NCBI GenBank assembly: GCA_035772735.1
Contig: JASDFA010000004.1
Coordinates: 19,867,501 to 19,931,500 of the forward strand
Direction of reading: 5' to 3'
From: Datura wrightii
Lineage: Eukaryota; Streptophyta; Magnoliopsida; Solanales; Solanaceae
Length of the DNA: 64,000 nucleotides
Below the pieces are notes generated by a model. It worked only from the letters and a program-made list of their open reading frames with translations. It searched no databases and was not told the DNA's origin. Positions 22,290 through 34,350 of the stretch are shown in pieces. The translations under genes and the position numbers were made by a program. Each line of letters starts with the position of its first letter. The stretch's first letter is position 1.

Positions 22290-23739
22290 ACTCTTGTATA
22301 TCTAAAGAAATTATTTATAAATGTGAGACAAATAATATTTGTCATCTCTAGTCATTATTTATTCAGCTCTCCAAAATTAGTAAGATTTAATTCTAACAAT
22401 TTCAATACTACAAAAATGTAATTTCTTAATATAAGATAAACAAAAATGTGCAAATCTAGCATGTCATAAATCATAAAAATCAATAAAGTAAATATAAGCA
22501 CTACTATTTTTATCTAAAAAATTATATAATCACAAATAAATCAATGCTACATTATTCACAATCAAAAAATGTGAATTTAAACTAACACATCATCAAACTA
22601 AAATAAAATATTCGCCCAAAAGTTTCACAAAATTTCACAATAATTAAATTAGCTCGTATATTAAAATCATATATCACCTTAGATAATTGTCAATATTTTT
22701 CATATGGGAGTTTAATAAGAAGAACTTTTTCATTCTAAGAACTTTAATAATTCTAGAATCACCAACATAAAATCATTCTTCTTCTTCAACTTGGGTGTAG
22801 AACACAATAATATTAGTTAGCATAAATACTCCCAACAACACCAAATTCTAACACCCAATCTCTCACATTGGCCAACAGCTTTGCTAGAGAAATGATCATA
22901 ATAATTGTATCATCAGCTTAGTCAAATTTATTTGTATTTAATGAGATTTCATTTCGCTAATTTTTTTTCATAATTGAGGGTATGATACGAGGACTTAGTT
23001 TGCCATATACAAAACAATAATAATTTCATTGAAGGTCCAATAATTAAACTTTGCACAATCTCAATATCATATCGTTCGACACACATAATCAATTTTGTCA
23101 AGCGTCACTTCATGAAAACATTCTTTCGTTAGCGTCAATTTCATTTCCATATTGAAATACTAATTATTATTATTTTTTCAATACAAAAATTTTCTATATG
23201 CACATGAATATGTTATATTTTATAATAATAAAACCCATCATGATTCAACAATTATTTCACCCAAAATAATAATAAAAAAGAGTATTTTTAAGAAGCTATT
23301 TATCAAAAGCATGCTTTAAGATCTCGATTAATAGTATCAATAATCTAGAAGCCTATACATTAATATTAATTATTGCACAGCAGCAAACAATAACACCATA
23401 GCTAGATTACAACTAAGATAGTGTAGAATTCTTAATAGTGAACATAATGTAAATTACATTAATTCTTAAGATAATTCTTATCCTTTGTTCATGATGTAAT
23501 ACCTGAAAAATTGCATGATAAAGAAACATATCAATATCAAATTATTTCAATACTAAACACGTTAATGGATGATACCATATATCAAGAAGTTTGAACACAT
23601 ACCTTTACCTTCTTTGGAAAAAGGAAATGAAAGAAAATCTTATACCGTGGGAAAAGTTAGAGGAGCTAGTGATTGGAAATACATCAACGTGATTGTAATT
23701 AATTTTCCATAAGATCAAAGAGTTAAATATCTTTAAGAT
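22290..23739 (-). other. AT-rich interior of element E, unreadable
   Basis: This should hold the gag and early pol of element E. I could not recognise any domain. The sequence is very AT-rich with stops in all frames. Confidence 0.4.
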
Positions 23740-24572
23740 TGTTGAAAATCTTACGAAAAATACTTTATTACGAACCATGTATAGAATTTTCATAGCTTGA
23801 GGCGTGTCAAAGACACTATCCTTAATGATATTTCACCCAGTATGGGTGTATCCCCCATGATTGAACAAGCTCTTCTAGTACTCCCTCCATTTCAAAATAA
23901 GTAGTATTTTAGTCTTTTGATTTTGTTTCAAAATAAGTGATGTTTTACATAATCAAGAAGAAATTAACGATGTTCTTCCAGTTTTACCCTTATTTAAGTG
24001 GAGAGAGTTTTACATAATAAAGAAAATATTAAAGAGTTTCATCTTTTTCAAGATGTTTATTAGGGGTAACTAGGTAAAATTATATTTTTCTATCAAGAAA
24101 TGAGTAGTTTTCTTAAGGTGTGTGCTTAAGCTGAAAGCACCACTTTATTTGAAACGAAGGAAGTATAAAACTAGAAGCTAAAATCTAACAAAGACTATAT
24201 AGAGAAAGAAAACCTAGCATACTAGAATATAAAAAGGAGGAGTTTTGTCTTGAAATAATTCCCTCAGCCAACAAATAAGATTATATCCTTTTTCTGTCAC
24301 AAGATTCAATAGAATAGACTACTCTTTATAGTCATTAATTTTGGCAATCAATGGAATAACATTGATTGCAATTGTAAATGCTAACAATAGAAACGGTAAT
24401 CAGAATAAGAATTCAAAAGATATTATAATGAGTAATAAAGATGATTAATGGCTAGTCAATGACTATTCAGGGAGGGGAAATAAAGATGATTAATAACTAT
24501 TAATCAATGGCTAGTAAAGGATAGAAAAACGTAATAAATTATTTTTGAGATATAAGAATTATTTTTTCAACA
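23740..24572 (-). repeat. 5' LTR of element E, carrying a MITE
   Basis: This is the counterpart of 16779-20876. Without the Stowaway insert it is about 548 bp. It retains about 40 bases that are deleted from the left LTR. Confidence 0.75.
23881..24163. mobile_element. Stowaway-type MITE, 283 bp
   Basis: It begins CTCCCTCCATTTCAAAATAAGT, and its end reads in complement CTTCCTTCGTTTCAAATAAA, the classic Stowaway/Tc1-mariner terminal inverted repeats. It is flanked by the TA target duplication (23879-23880 and 24164-24165). The sister LTR at about 16917-16930 has the intact site with a single TA, so insertion came after the LTRs were formed. It has no coding capacity. Confidence 0.93.
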
Positions 24573-24990
24573 TATCCAGTATAATCCTATAAAGTGAGGT
24601 TTGGGGAAGGTAGAATATACATAGACTTTACCTCTATCTCAAAGGTAGAGAGACAGTTTCCAATAGACCCTCGGCTTAAATATAAACAAAGCGAAGCAAT
24701 CCAGAAAAGGAAATAACTGATAGAAAAAAACATGGCAAACATTATCTGAAGTACAAATAATACGATAGACAAAATTCAAGTAACAGTAATAATATCATAA
24801 ATCTACGAGCAAGACACTATAGGAGTAATACTACGACTACTAATATGGACGGATTTTCTAAACAATGCTCTACTCCTTGCTAATCTACTATCTTGATTTG
24901 TATCCTCATAAACTCCTATCTAGGGCCATATTCTTGGTAAGTTAAAACCGCGTCAAGTCCTATCTAATCACCTTTCCCCAATATTTCTTT
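24573..24990 (-). mobile_element. RTE-type LINE 3' end
   Basis: The minus strand at about 24985-24910 reads 'KKYWGKVIR', then 'TKNMALDRS', the last motif of RTE-clade LINE reverse transcriptases, with two stops inside. To the left, 24580-24678 carries the conserved tail seen here as 'GACCCTCGGCTTAA' and 'TAGAGAGACAGTTTCC', which is also found in Au-type plant SINEs. The 5' part is absent: the piece ends where the palindrome arm begins. Confidence 0.7.
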
Positions 24991-26754
24991 TCTTTTGTAA
25001 CCACACTTTATTTCCTTTGTAGTCGCACTTTTATTTATACTATGAACTATATTTGACCTAATTTCACTGATGGAATACATAGGTGGACATATTGGATTTG
25101 GTTAGATTATTTAAAAGAATATCAATTTCCCTTTTCCTTGTATTATATGAATTACGTTCAACTTGATTTGTCTGATGGAATATGTAGGCATCCATATAGA
25201 CTTCGGTCATATTATTAGAAAAATATCAATTTTCCTTTATCCTGTATCCTGAACTATGTAATGACCTGATTCTTATTTTATGGGATACGCAGGCTCCTTG
25301 TTGGTTCAGTCATATCTTTGAGAATTCCCATTCTCCGTTAGGACATAACTGAGGTAGAATTTTTTAGCAGATCTCAAAAATTCCACGTGATAAAGCACTT
25401 ACTGAAAGATTTAAAAGAAGAGTTTGTTGAAGTTGAAACGGGGGCAGAATTTTGAGAAGATCCCAAAATTTTCACACTAATCGACATCACAATTTACAAG
25501 AAAGTTTAATAGCTCTTACGCGTTCTAGACTAGGGTGAATTTTTGAGAAGGATCCTCTAAAATTCCACCCAGGCTGCATTTTAAGATCGGACGAGTTTGA
25601 AATCAAACGCAGGAAGAAGCATCAGGACAAAAAGACAAAGTTAATACGATTCAGTCTCTCAAAACTATTTTTTTAGTACTGGAACAATGAAGTCACAAAG
25701 TTGACAACGATGAGATCACCAAACATGACAAAGGCTCCATTTAGACTAACCACAACCTCATCATAACCCAGACGACTTCTCCCTCAGTTAAACTCCAATT
25801 AATTCTCTTTGCTTTATCATGATTCTAACATTTTTCTTAAATTGCAAATGAAGTTATCAGGAACAATGACTAAGATTATGAGACATCATTCTGAACACTA
25901 CATCAGAATCATTATAAGCCAAACTACTTCATCTCCAACCTTGCCCTCTATTTTATTCTTTATTTTTTCACAAGAAGCTTATTACGTTATTAACAATAGT
26001 ACTTCAACTTGTAGGCAACTCTATTCAAATTTTGCTTCCCATAAAAAGAATTGATATAAGTCCTAAGGGATTCTTCTAAAGTTTGAAGAATAAAGCTAGA
26101 GGATAGACACACACATGGCACATGCAATGCATCATTTCAAAGATACCATTATAAATACGAAGGATTCCTGATGCCAAAGATCTAGTACAAAAAATAAACT
26201 CATATCTTCCCTTCTACAAAAAAATATAATCATTTCATCTCAATATCATTCATATTCTAATTACAATCTTACATTCTCAAAGTTTTATTAGTCTCTAGTT
26301 CGAACTACGTCAGACCTGATTCTTGTTCCAGCAAGATACATACGCAATCTTACATAAGGGTTCAGTCTTTCCACTGTTACAAAATAAGGATCCTTAGAGG
26401 AAACTGGGCATATTTTTGAATCAGATTAGTCTTTGTTCTTTTATAAACTATTTCAATTAAGAACACTTGGATTGGAAATAGGGAAAATTTTTTAAATGGT
26501 TCAACGACTGTACAAGGTCTTCGCTTAGCTTCAAAGACATCTTTTATTAATAAAAATTTTTGTTTGACTTCATTAGACCATTAAAGCCTTCAATCGACAT
26601 CATAATCTCTATCAACTCATTTATCCTAAGTCATACACTCTCCATAACTACCAGATCGTTGTGACATATTTTAGTGGTTTAACATAGATCAATTTCTTTC
26701 AAATTAAGAAATTTTCTGTGACCACAGTATCAACACATTTTAGTTTGGGTTGTC
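24985..26754 (+). repeat. Palindrome left arm, outer part
   Basis: This part pairs with 43925-45683 in inverted orientation, at roughly 85-90 percent identity by eye. No gene was recognised. It includes spaced motifs of the type CTACGTATTCC and GAACTACGTCAGACCTGA seen in many Solanaceae repeats. Element F interrupts the arm after 26754, and the remaining arm lies at 42169-42262. Confidence 0.8.
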
Positions 26755-27788
26755 TGATCTTGGGCATAATTACGTGTCCAAGTGCTATTTTATAACTTAA
26801 TTTAGTCAAGTTTGTCAATTTAATTAATTACATTCTCATGTGATTTTGAATATTTTTTTTGTATGAACTAACCGACATGATTAATCTTTATTTTGTAGGT
26901 TTAAAATGCTTAGGAGGGACTAAATATGATGGTTAATGCACAAGAAGGAAGTTGGAAAAGAATTGCAAGGAAGATGGCATGAAGTTGCAAAGGAGATGGG
27001 CTGCCCAAGACACTAGCGTGCCACGCTAGGCCATTGGCGCGCTCAATTCCATGTCACACAGGTAGGAGTACGCAAAAGATGCTACCAGGTAGTGCGTCTG
27101 CGCGACAGCGCCATCCCACGCTAGCCAAGCTCCGCGCCAATAGGTGTGTCACGTCCCATGCCATGCGCGAAAAAGGAGATGTCAACTGCCAATGTTGCAC
27201 GTCCAAGCAATGTCACGGCATGGGAGAGGCACGATGGCCTCCGTGCCATGCCCGACACCCTCACCTATGCCATTTCCAAGGCTGGCAATTTCCAATGAGT
27301 TTACGCATTTGCTCCGTGTCACGGAGGCAAATCAGCGTGCCAAGCTTCGTGACACAGAGTCATCCCACACACAGCTAAATTTTGCATTTTTCCATTTAAT
27401 ATAAATCAGACCCTTAGCTTCTAAAATCATTTACAATGAAAATATTTTGGGAAAGTGGAGAGGATTTAAGGGAGAAGCGAAGAACTTCACCTAGGGTTCA
27501 TTATTTTTCATTCTCTTTTAATTACTCTTGTAAGTGCATTACTTTATTTATGTTTTTGAGTAATTGTATGAATATGAGTGCTAAAACCATTCCTCTAGGG
27601 TTGAGGCCACATGATATGAATGTAAATTCATGAATTAATCTTGGTTTGAGTTGTTAGTTGTTGTTTTGTCTTTCATTCATAATTATGGTTGTTTTATGCT
27701 TGATTACCATGAGAACAAACTCGTTAATCTTAGGTAAAAGCATGAAAGAGTAACCCTACGTTAGAACACAAGAATGTAGGGAGCAATT

Positions 27789-30285
27789 TGTAATTCCTCA
27801 GAAACTCAAAGACTAGACCCGGGACTCAAAATAGAGAAATTTGGAAAATGAGTCATTTTATGACCCATGGGGACTTACCACGAGTTGTTAAGTGACTCAT
27901 GGTGAGGCCTATAGGTTTTGTGAAATTTTTGGAGAAAGGGGTGAACACGGGGGTCACCACGAGTCATGGTCAACACCACTATTCGTGATAAGACCCGTGG
28001 TCAAGGATAATTTTAAGACTAGGAAGAAATTGGTGGTGAACTTCACGATTAGTCACCATGAGTCTTGGTCCAAGCCATGATTTGTTAGGTGACCCATGGT
28101 TAAAAATAGATAGGAAAATAATGAGGTTGGCAGTGTAGTTGATGAGTGGGTCACCACGAGTTGTATGGTACACCACCAGTCGTGGTGTCCCTTGTGGTGA
28201 CCAATAGGGTATTTTTGGGCAGTGGATTTAATGACCGAGTCGTGGTCACTGGACACGAGTCGTAGGGTTCCCCGTGGGGACTACCATTCAGTTTTTCCTG
28301 CGAATTTCCTAAGGGTACTTCAGTAATTTTCTAACCTCTTATATCCTAAACTAAGTCGTTTTGGTTATTTTGAGGGATTTAGAGGGGCAAAACAGTTTTC
28401 CCGTCATTCTCACTCATCTCTAGTAAAAAATACTGTAAGCTTACCTCTCAAGAAGCTCTCAAGCAACACTAGGGTTTTCTCCATTGCACCAGTCCACGCT
28501 TCCTTCTCAAAGGAAATTCTAACTTAGGTATGTGGGAATTCAACAAGGGGATAGTTCTTCCCTTGTGTCCCCCAAAATCCTTCTCTAGTTCTCGATAATA
28601 TCCTATCCCTGAGCTTTCAAATGTGAAGATAATATATGTCAGTTTTCATTCAATTCACATAGAATGATATCCTTGTTTATTTCAGATATGATTTCCATCA
28701 GTTCATGTTTAAGTTTATGTTATTCCCGTAAAAGTGAATTTTAGCCCTGCAGATTTTCGTATGTTAAGAAATTCTTGGTAATGCTTCGTTTAATCCATGT
28801 GGAATTATTATGTTATATTAATTATGGATACTTTCCACCAGTTAGTGACAGTATTGATGCTTATCCATGTTCGTTGAGTTTATCCCTAGTCTTTGAGAGT
28901 AGAAAAGACTAGAAATTTTCTAATGTGATTAACCTCGAAATTTTTCTGATTATATCATTGTAGTGAATCCCCATATTATTCTATACGCTAAATTCTCAGT
29001 CAAATACATGGTTGCGTAGCTCTAGTTAAAATATGAGAATACTCAGTGTTTGTCAGAAATGTCAGCTGATCAGTTTGACTACAGTATTTCCCAAGGTGTA
29101 AGTATTACCTCCCAGTTATTAGAATTAGATTTAGAATTTAGTGTATTGGTCCACTAGGAGGTCATGACACTTTATATATATGGCTCTAACTAGCCTTAGG
29201 ATCCCAGTTCAGATTACAGTTTGTTCTTAGAGGTTACGACGCTTCTAGATAAGCATCTCTAACCAGTCTAGAACCTAGTTTCAGAATCTAGGTCGATAAG
29301 ACTCTCGGGGCACTTTCAGATATGTATCCTTAACTAGTCTTAGGCCCTAATTTTGAGATATCAGCTTAATATTCAGTATAGTATTATCCAGTGGGAGTCG
29401 GACTTAGCACCGAGCAGACTGGGGTTCCAGCGCACCCAGGTTTCCAGAACTACGTTGCGCGCGTAAGTTACCGTATTTATTATCCTGATTGGTCCCAGAA
29501 TTTTGTGATCACCCAGTTCATGCCTTTATACCGTGAAAAGGTATATTGGGTCCTACCAGTGGGGTGTCTACATCAGACTTGATGTCTAGCTCACGTGGTT
29601 ATATGCCGGTTATAGACTCTCTCACTAATTAGTTCAGTCTAGTCTCAGTTCAGTTTAGTCCAGATCAGTATTCCAGACTTAGAACATGCTTTAACCATCA
29701 GACAGGGTCTTCTAGACCACCTCAGTATTTCAGTTATTCAAATCAGTAGCATTAGTTGGTCATTGCATGTCTTTCAGTTCTGCATTTCTCTTGTTGTTTA
29801 TTCTATTGTGTATGGTTTCTCTCACTTACTTAGTACATTCAAATTATTGATGCATAGTTTTATGCTGTATCATTTTATGATACACCTGCAGGATCTCAGT
29901 CTTAGCTTCGTTAACCGAACGCTTATCAAAAACCTAAGTTTTACCAGTTGGTGAGTCCTCATCCTTCGAGGACCATATCAGTTATACTTTTATTTCCTTC
30001 TATTTAGATTTGGAGTTAGTTGGGGGCCTGTCCCAGCAACTCATCAGTCATAGTGGCTTTCGAACTCAGATTGGTATTTCAGACTTGTAGTGTTATTTTG
30101 ATATTTTCAAACATTATGAATCAACTTTATTTCTTTCATGTAATTACGTTTTTGGTTTAAACTTCCACTGTATGTATTTTTATATTACTCAGAATGCAAG
30201 TGTATTATAGAACAGGGGTTGACTTTGGGTCACTTGTAACTTCAAGTACCATGTTTCGTCCAGGATGTAAACTAGGGGCGTGAAA
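27789..30285 (+). repeat. 5' LTR of element D
   Basis: About 2.5 kb, starting TGTAATTCC and ending GGGGCGTGAAA (GTGACA in the intact form). At 27855-28275 many variants of CACGAGTCGTGG occur in a row. Over one aligned stretch of about 210 bases I counted about 19 differences from the 3' LTR, many of them C/T or G/A changes inside CG or CNG words. This indicates an old and methylated copy. Confidence 0.9.
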
Positions 30286-30502
30286 AACTTTGTATTAGAG
30301 CACTAGGTTCAGACTGTCCTCAGATATTTGAAAGCCGCATCGAGTATAGTCCTCTTCATAGGTGTGAAGCGCGCCACACTTATGACAGGGAGGCTGTGAG
30401 ATGTTATTAGGAAACTTCCCTTATTTCATACTCCTTATCATGCATTGAAATTTAGTTCTAGAATCATTCTCCTAACTCGTGTCTGCTTCGTTTTAGTGAA
30501 TC

Positions 30503-31640
30503 ATGCCTCCCCGACGCGGTAATGGAAGGAGGTTTAGGAATGCTCAACAACCTTCCCCACCAGCCCCTTAGGACGACTTGGTATCTACCACAGAATTTAG
30601 GGCGGCCATTCAGCTGCTCGCCCAAACTGTGAAAAACCAGGTGAATTAGCAGGTGGTTCCAATCAACAACAATGGTTCTGCAGCAGGTGTCCGAGTGTAA
30701 GACTTCACTAGGATAAACCCTTCGTACTTTCATGGATCTAAGGTGTGAGAGGACCCACAGAGATTTGTGGATGATATTAAGAAGATCACTCAGATTATGG
30801 GTGTTAGTTCCTCAGAGAGTACCGACTTGGCTGCCTACCAACTGAAAGGGGTAGCCCAGGTCTAGTACAAGCAGTGGAAGGAGGGGAGGCCAGCGGAAGT
30901 AGGACCGGTGGAATTGGAGGAGTTCACTACAGCCTTCCTATATATATTTTTCCCTCGAGAGCTCAGGGAGGCAAAGGTAGAAAAGTTCATGAACCTGAGA
31001 CAAGGAAACAGGAGCATAGAAGAGTGTGCTTTGGAATTCACTAGGCTGTCCAAATACGCTCCACAGATAGTGGTCGAGCCAAGGGCTCGCTCGTTAAAGT
31101 TTGTAAATGGGGTGTCGAATCTGGGCCTCAAAGAATGTAGAAAAATGATGCTAATCAAAGATATCGATCTCTCCAGTCTGATAGTCTATGCCCAGCAGAT
31201 TGAGGCTAAAAAACTGAGGGACATGGAGAGAAAGAATAAGCGGGCAATGATTGGCCTATCAGGTCATGGCAATCAGAGGTCTGGTGGTAGCAACCATCCA
31301 TAGAAACCACAGCAGAGGGCTCCAATGCCCAACTCAACCAACGCCTCTACCTTTTTGTCCTACCAGGATCAGAGGGGTGGAGCATTTGGCTGTCAGTCTC
31401 AGAGCTACAGTGTTGGGAACAGGCATCCAGCTTGCCCCAAGTGTAGAAAGAATCATCCAAGAGAGTGTCTTCTAGGTCGAGATGGCTATTTTTGTTGTGG
31501 ACAACTTAGGTATCGACTTAAGGAATGCCCGTCTGTAGGACGGGGGAGATCACAATCCACTACCTTCATAGCTCCAGTAGGCCAACCAGCTCAGTAGGCT
31601 AACACATCAGGCACAGAGGGCGGTCAATGCCAAAATCATT
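30503..31640 (+). pseudogene. Gag of element D
   Basis: The ATG at 30503 opens 'MPPRRGNGRR', the usual start of Tekay-type Gag. The Retrotrans_gag block follows with 'FTTAFLYIFFPRELREAKVE', 'EFMNLRQGN'-like residues and 'EFTRLSKYAP' at 30930-31080. After an in-frame TAG at 31301-31303 the same frame resumes with the zinc knuckles 'CPKCRKNHPRECLLG' and 'CCGQLRYRLKEC'. The second knuckle has lost its His (Tyr or Arg stands in its place), so it would not bind zinc normally. Further stops lie in the first 400 bases. Confidence 0.85.
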
Positions 31641-31699
31641 TTAATGCATTATCATCTCTTCAGGATAAGGAGAACTCATCGTATGTGGTCACAGTTATG

Positions 31700-32170
31700 T
31701 TATGTCTTTTCCATCTATATGTGTATCCCTGCTTGATCCGGGGGCCACACTATTATTCATGACTCCCTGTGTAGCAGTTTAGTTCAATATCAGTCCAGAA
31801 GTCCTCCCAGAGCCCTTCTCAATCTCTACCCTAGTGGGTGAGTCAGTTAGAACCAGCCGAGTGTATAGAAATTATCCAATCTCAGTCTGCAATAAAGTCA
31901 TTCAAGCTGACCTTGTAAAGTTAGACATGGTCGACTTCAAACTCATCCTTGGTATGGATTGGTTACACTCCGATTATGCCTCAGTCAACATGAGAACTAG
32001 GGTTATCAGGTTTCAGTTCCCTAATGAGCCAGCTTTGGAATGGTTGGGTTGTAGTTCAGTGCCAAAGGGTAGGTTTATTTCCTACCTTAGGGCCAGGAAG
32101 CATTTTTCTAAGGGATGTATTTACCATTTAGTTTGGGTCAAGGATCCCGACTCTGTGACCCCAACTATAT
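31700..32170 (+). pseudogene. Protease region of element D
   Basis: 'LLDPGATLLFMTP' at about 31730 is the aspartic protease active site, in the DPG form found in many plant chromoviruses. 'FKLILGMDWLHSDYASV' at about 31940-31990 is the C-terminal protease motif. The stretch then reads 'GRFISYLRARKHFSKG' and 'VKDPDSVTPTI' and stops with a TAG at about 32170. Frame changes separate the active site from the rest. Confidence 0.85.
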
Positions 32171-32179
32171 AGTAAGTCC

Positions 32180-32800
32180 CTGTTGTCGACGTGTTTGCAG
32201 ATGTGTTCCCTGAAGATCTTCCCAACCAAAATCAGAAGTTTCTTGGGTTTGGCCGGTTATTACCTACGCTTTGTAGAAGACTTTACTTCTATAGCATCTC
32301 CACTAACGAGGCTGACTCAGAAGAAGGTGAAATTCCAGTGGTCAGATGCGTATGAGAAGAGTTTTCAAAGAGTTAAAAATCCGACTTACTACTACTGCAG
32401 TGTTGACTCTACCAGAAGGATCGGATGGATTTGTAGTATATTGCGATGCTTCTAGAGTTGGACTCGGTTGCGTTCTGATGCAGCGGGGCAAAGTGATAGC
32501 CTACGCCTCCAGACAACTCAAGGTTCATGAGAAGAATTATCCAACTCATGACTTGGAGTTTGCAGCGGTAGTGTTTGCATTGAATATGGAGACATTACCT
32601 ATACAGGGCTCACGTTGATATTTTCACCGATCATAAGAGCCTTCAGTATGTATTCAGTCAGAAGGACCTGAATCTTCGTCAGAGAAGGGGGTTAGAGTTC
32701 CTAAAGGGTTATGACATGAGCATGTTATATCACCTGGGAAAAGCCAATGTGGTGGCTGATTCCCTAAGCAGAGTGTCTATAGGTAGTGTGGCTCATATTG
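32180..32800 (+). pseudogene. RT-RNase H remnant of element D with core deletion
   Basis: 'VFADVFPEDLP' marks the start of the reverse transcriptase. It is joined within a few bases, near 32223, to 'TKIRSFLGLAGYYLRFVE', which normally lies about 280 residues later. The fingers and palm, with the F-x-DD active site, are therefore gone. After frame changes RNase H continues with 'VYCDASRVGLGCVLMQ' and 'VIAYASRQLKVHEKNYPTHD', then the connection with 'LGKANVVADSLSRV' at 32730-32780. Element B keeps the missing part, so the deletion can be sized by comparison with it. Confidence 0.88.
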
Positions 32801-33039
32801 AGGAAGGCAAGAAGGAGTTGGTGAAGGATATTCACAAACTAGCTCGGTTAGGGGTGCAGTTGGTTGACTCAGCTGAGGGTGGAGTGGTGATGCAAAGAGG
32901 GTCAGATTCCTCTTTGGTTGTTGAAGATAAGCCAAAATAAGATGAAGATCCCATTCTACTTAAACTCAAGGATGCAGTTCTCAGGAAAGAGGTGGAGGCT
33001 TTCTCCAAAGGGGGAGATAGTGTGCTCCATTATCATGGC

Positions 33040-34350
33040 AGATTGTGCATACTGAATGTCGGTGACTTGAGAGAGCAGATATTTGCTGAAGCACACAGCT
33101 CGAGATACTCCATCCACCCTAGTGCTACTAAAATGTACCGCGATTTGTGGGATATTTACTGGTGAAACGGCATGAAGAGAGACATCACCGGATTTATAAC
33201 TAAGTGCCCGAACTGCCAGCAAGTCAAGGTAGAGCATTAAAGTTTGGGAGGTATGACCCAAGATATCAGCATACCCATGTGGAAGTGGGAAGAATTAAAT
33301 ATGAACTTTATTACAGGTCTACCTCAAACTCGTCGGCAATATGATTCCATTTGGGTAGTAGTAGACCAGATGACTAGGTCAGCATATTTCCTCCTAGTTA
33401 AAACTACAGATTCAACTGAGGACTATTCTAGAATTTACATCTGAGAGTTGGGTCCGGCTTCATGGGGTGCCATTATCCATCATCTCCGACAGAGGTACCC
33501 AATTCAACTCACATTTTTGGAAGTCTTTTCAGAATGGACTTGGTACCCAGGTCAAGCTTAGCATAGCTTTTCACCCGCAGACAGATGGACAAGATGAGTG
33601 GACTATTCATACCTTAGAAGATATGTTGAGAGTGTGCGTGATCGATTTCAAAGGGCAGTTGGGATGACCACTTGCCTCTTATCTAGTTTGTGTACAACAA
33701 TAGTTATCACTCTAGCATCTAGATGGCCCCATTTGAGGCATTGTATGGTAGGAGGTGCAAGTCTCCTATTGGATGGTTTGAGGTAGGTGAAGCTATAATA
33801 ATTGGGCTAGACTCAATTCATGAAGCTATGCAGAAGGTACATCTCATCAGAGAATAATTGAAAACAGCTCAAAGCTGTAACAAATCTTATGCTGATGTGA
33901 GGAGAAGAGAATTGGAATTTGTTCTGAATGACTGGCTCTATCTGAAAATTTCACATATGAAAGGAGTGGTGAGGTTTGGAAAGAAAGGAAAGATCAATCC
34001 AAGATATGTGGGACCCTACAGAATTCTGAGGCGAATTGGCAAAGTAGCCTATGAGTTGGAATTACCTGCAGAGTTGGCTTCTATGCACCCAGTATTCCAT
34101 GTGTCACTATTGAAGAAATGCATTGGTGATACAACTTCAATTGTGCCATTGGACAGTGTAGAAAGAAAGGATAGCCTCTTATATGAGGATGTCCCAGTCC
34201 AGATCCTTGACCGTCAAGTTCTTAAGCTGAGGAATAAGGAGGTAGGTTCAGTCGAGGTCTTATGGAGGAATTAGCATGTTGAGGGAGCTACGTGGGAAGC
34301 CGAAGTGGATATGATGGCTAGATACCCCCATTTGTTCCCTTCTGACTCAG
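33040..34350 (+). pseudogene. Integrase of element D
   Basis: The zinc-binding part ends with 'KCPNCQQVKVEH' at about 33205-33240. The catalytic core reads 'WEELNMNFITGLPQTRRQYD', where the usual Asp of the MDF motif is Asn. 'SIISDRGTQFNSHFW' keeps the second Asp, and 'FHPQTDGQDEWTIHTLEDM' keeps the Glu. Three to four frameshifts divide these blocks. The C-terminal domain includes 'INPRYVGPYRILRRIGKVAY' and the chromodomain-like end 'VLWRN' and 'EGATWEAE', followed by 'ARYPHLFP'. The Asp to Asn change alone would disable strand transfer. Confidence 0.88.

Larger units (their letters stand above)
16779..24572 (-). mobile_element. Decayed Ty1/copia element E, nested host
   Basis: Two related LTRs bound a 2.86 kb interior. 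The left one (16779-20876, carrying copia C) begins TGTTGGAAATC. The right one (23740-24572, carrying a MITE) begins TGTTGAAAATC and ends TTTTTTCAACA. A third copy at 60085-61137 shows the same LTR end followed by CCCCCACATATCC, whose complement is a purine tract, so the left LTR is the 3' LTR and the element is on the minus strand. The interior holds minus-strand copia RNase H and integrase scraps. Most of the reverse transcriptase is missing, because too little space lies between these two scraps. No exact target duplication is visible: CATAT is on the left and TATCC on the right. Confidence 0.7.

Noticed and set aside
16774..24577. CATAT as the target duplication of element E
   Set aside because: On the right, CATAT would have to overlap the last two bases of the LTR end CAACA. 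The true flank TATCC does not match.
27034..27404. Open frames of 86-114 codons, mirrored at 40848-41158
   Set aside because: Both sit in the GC-rich patch of element F's LTRs, are not conserved in frame between the two LTRs, and have no family features.
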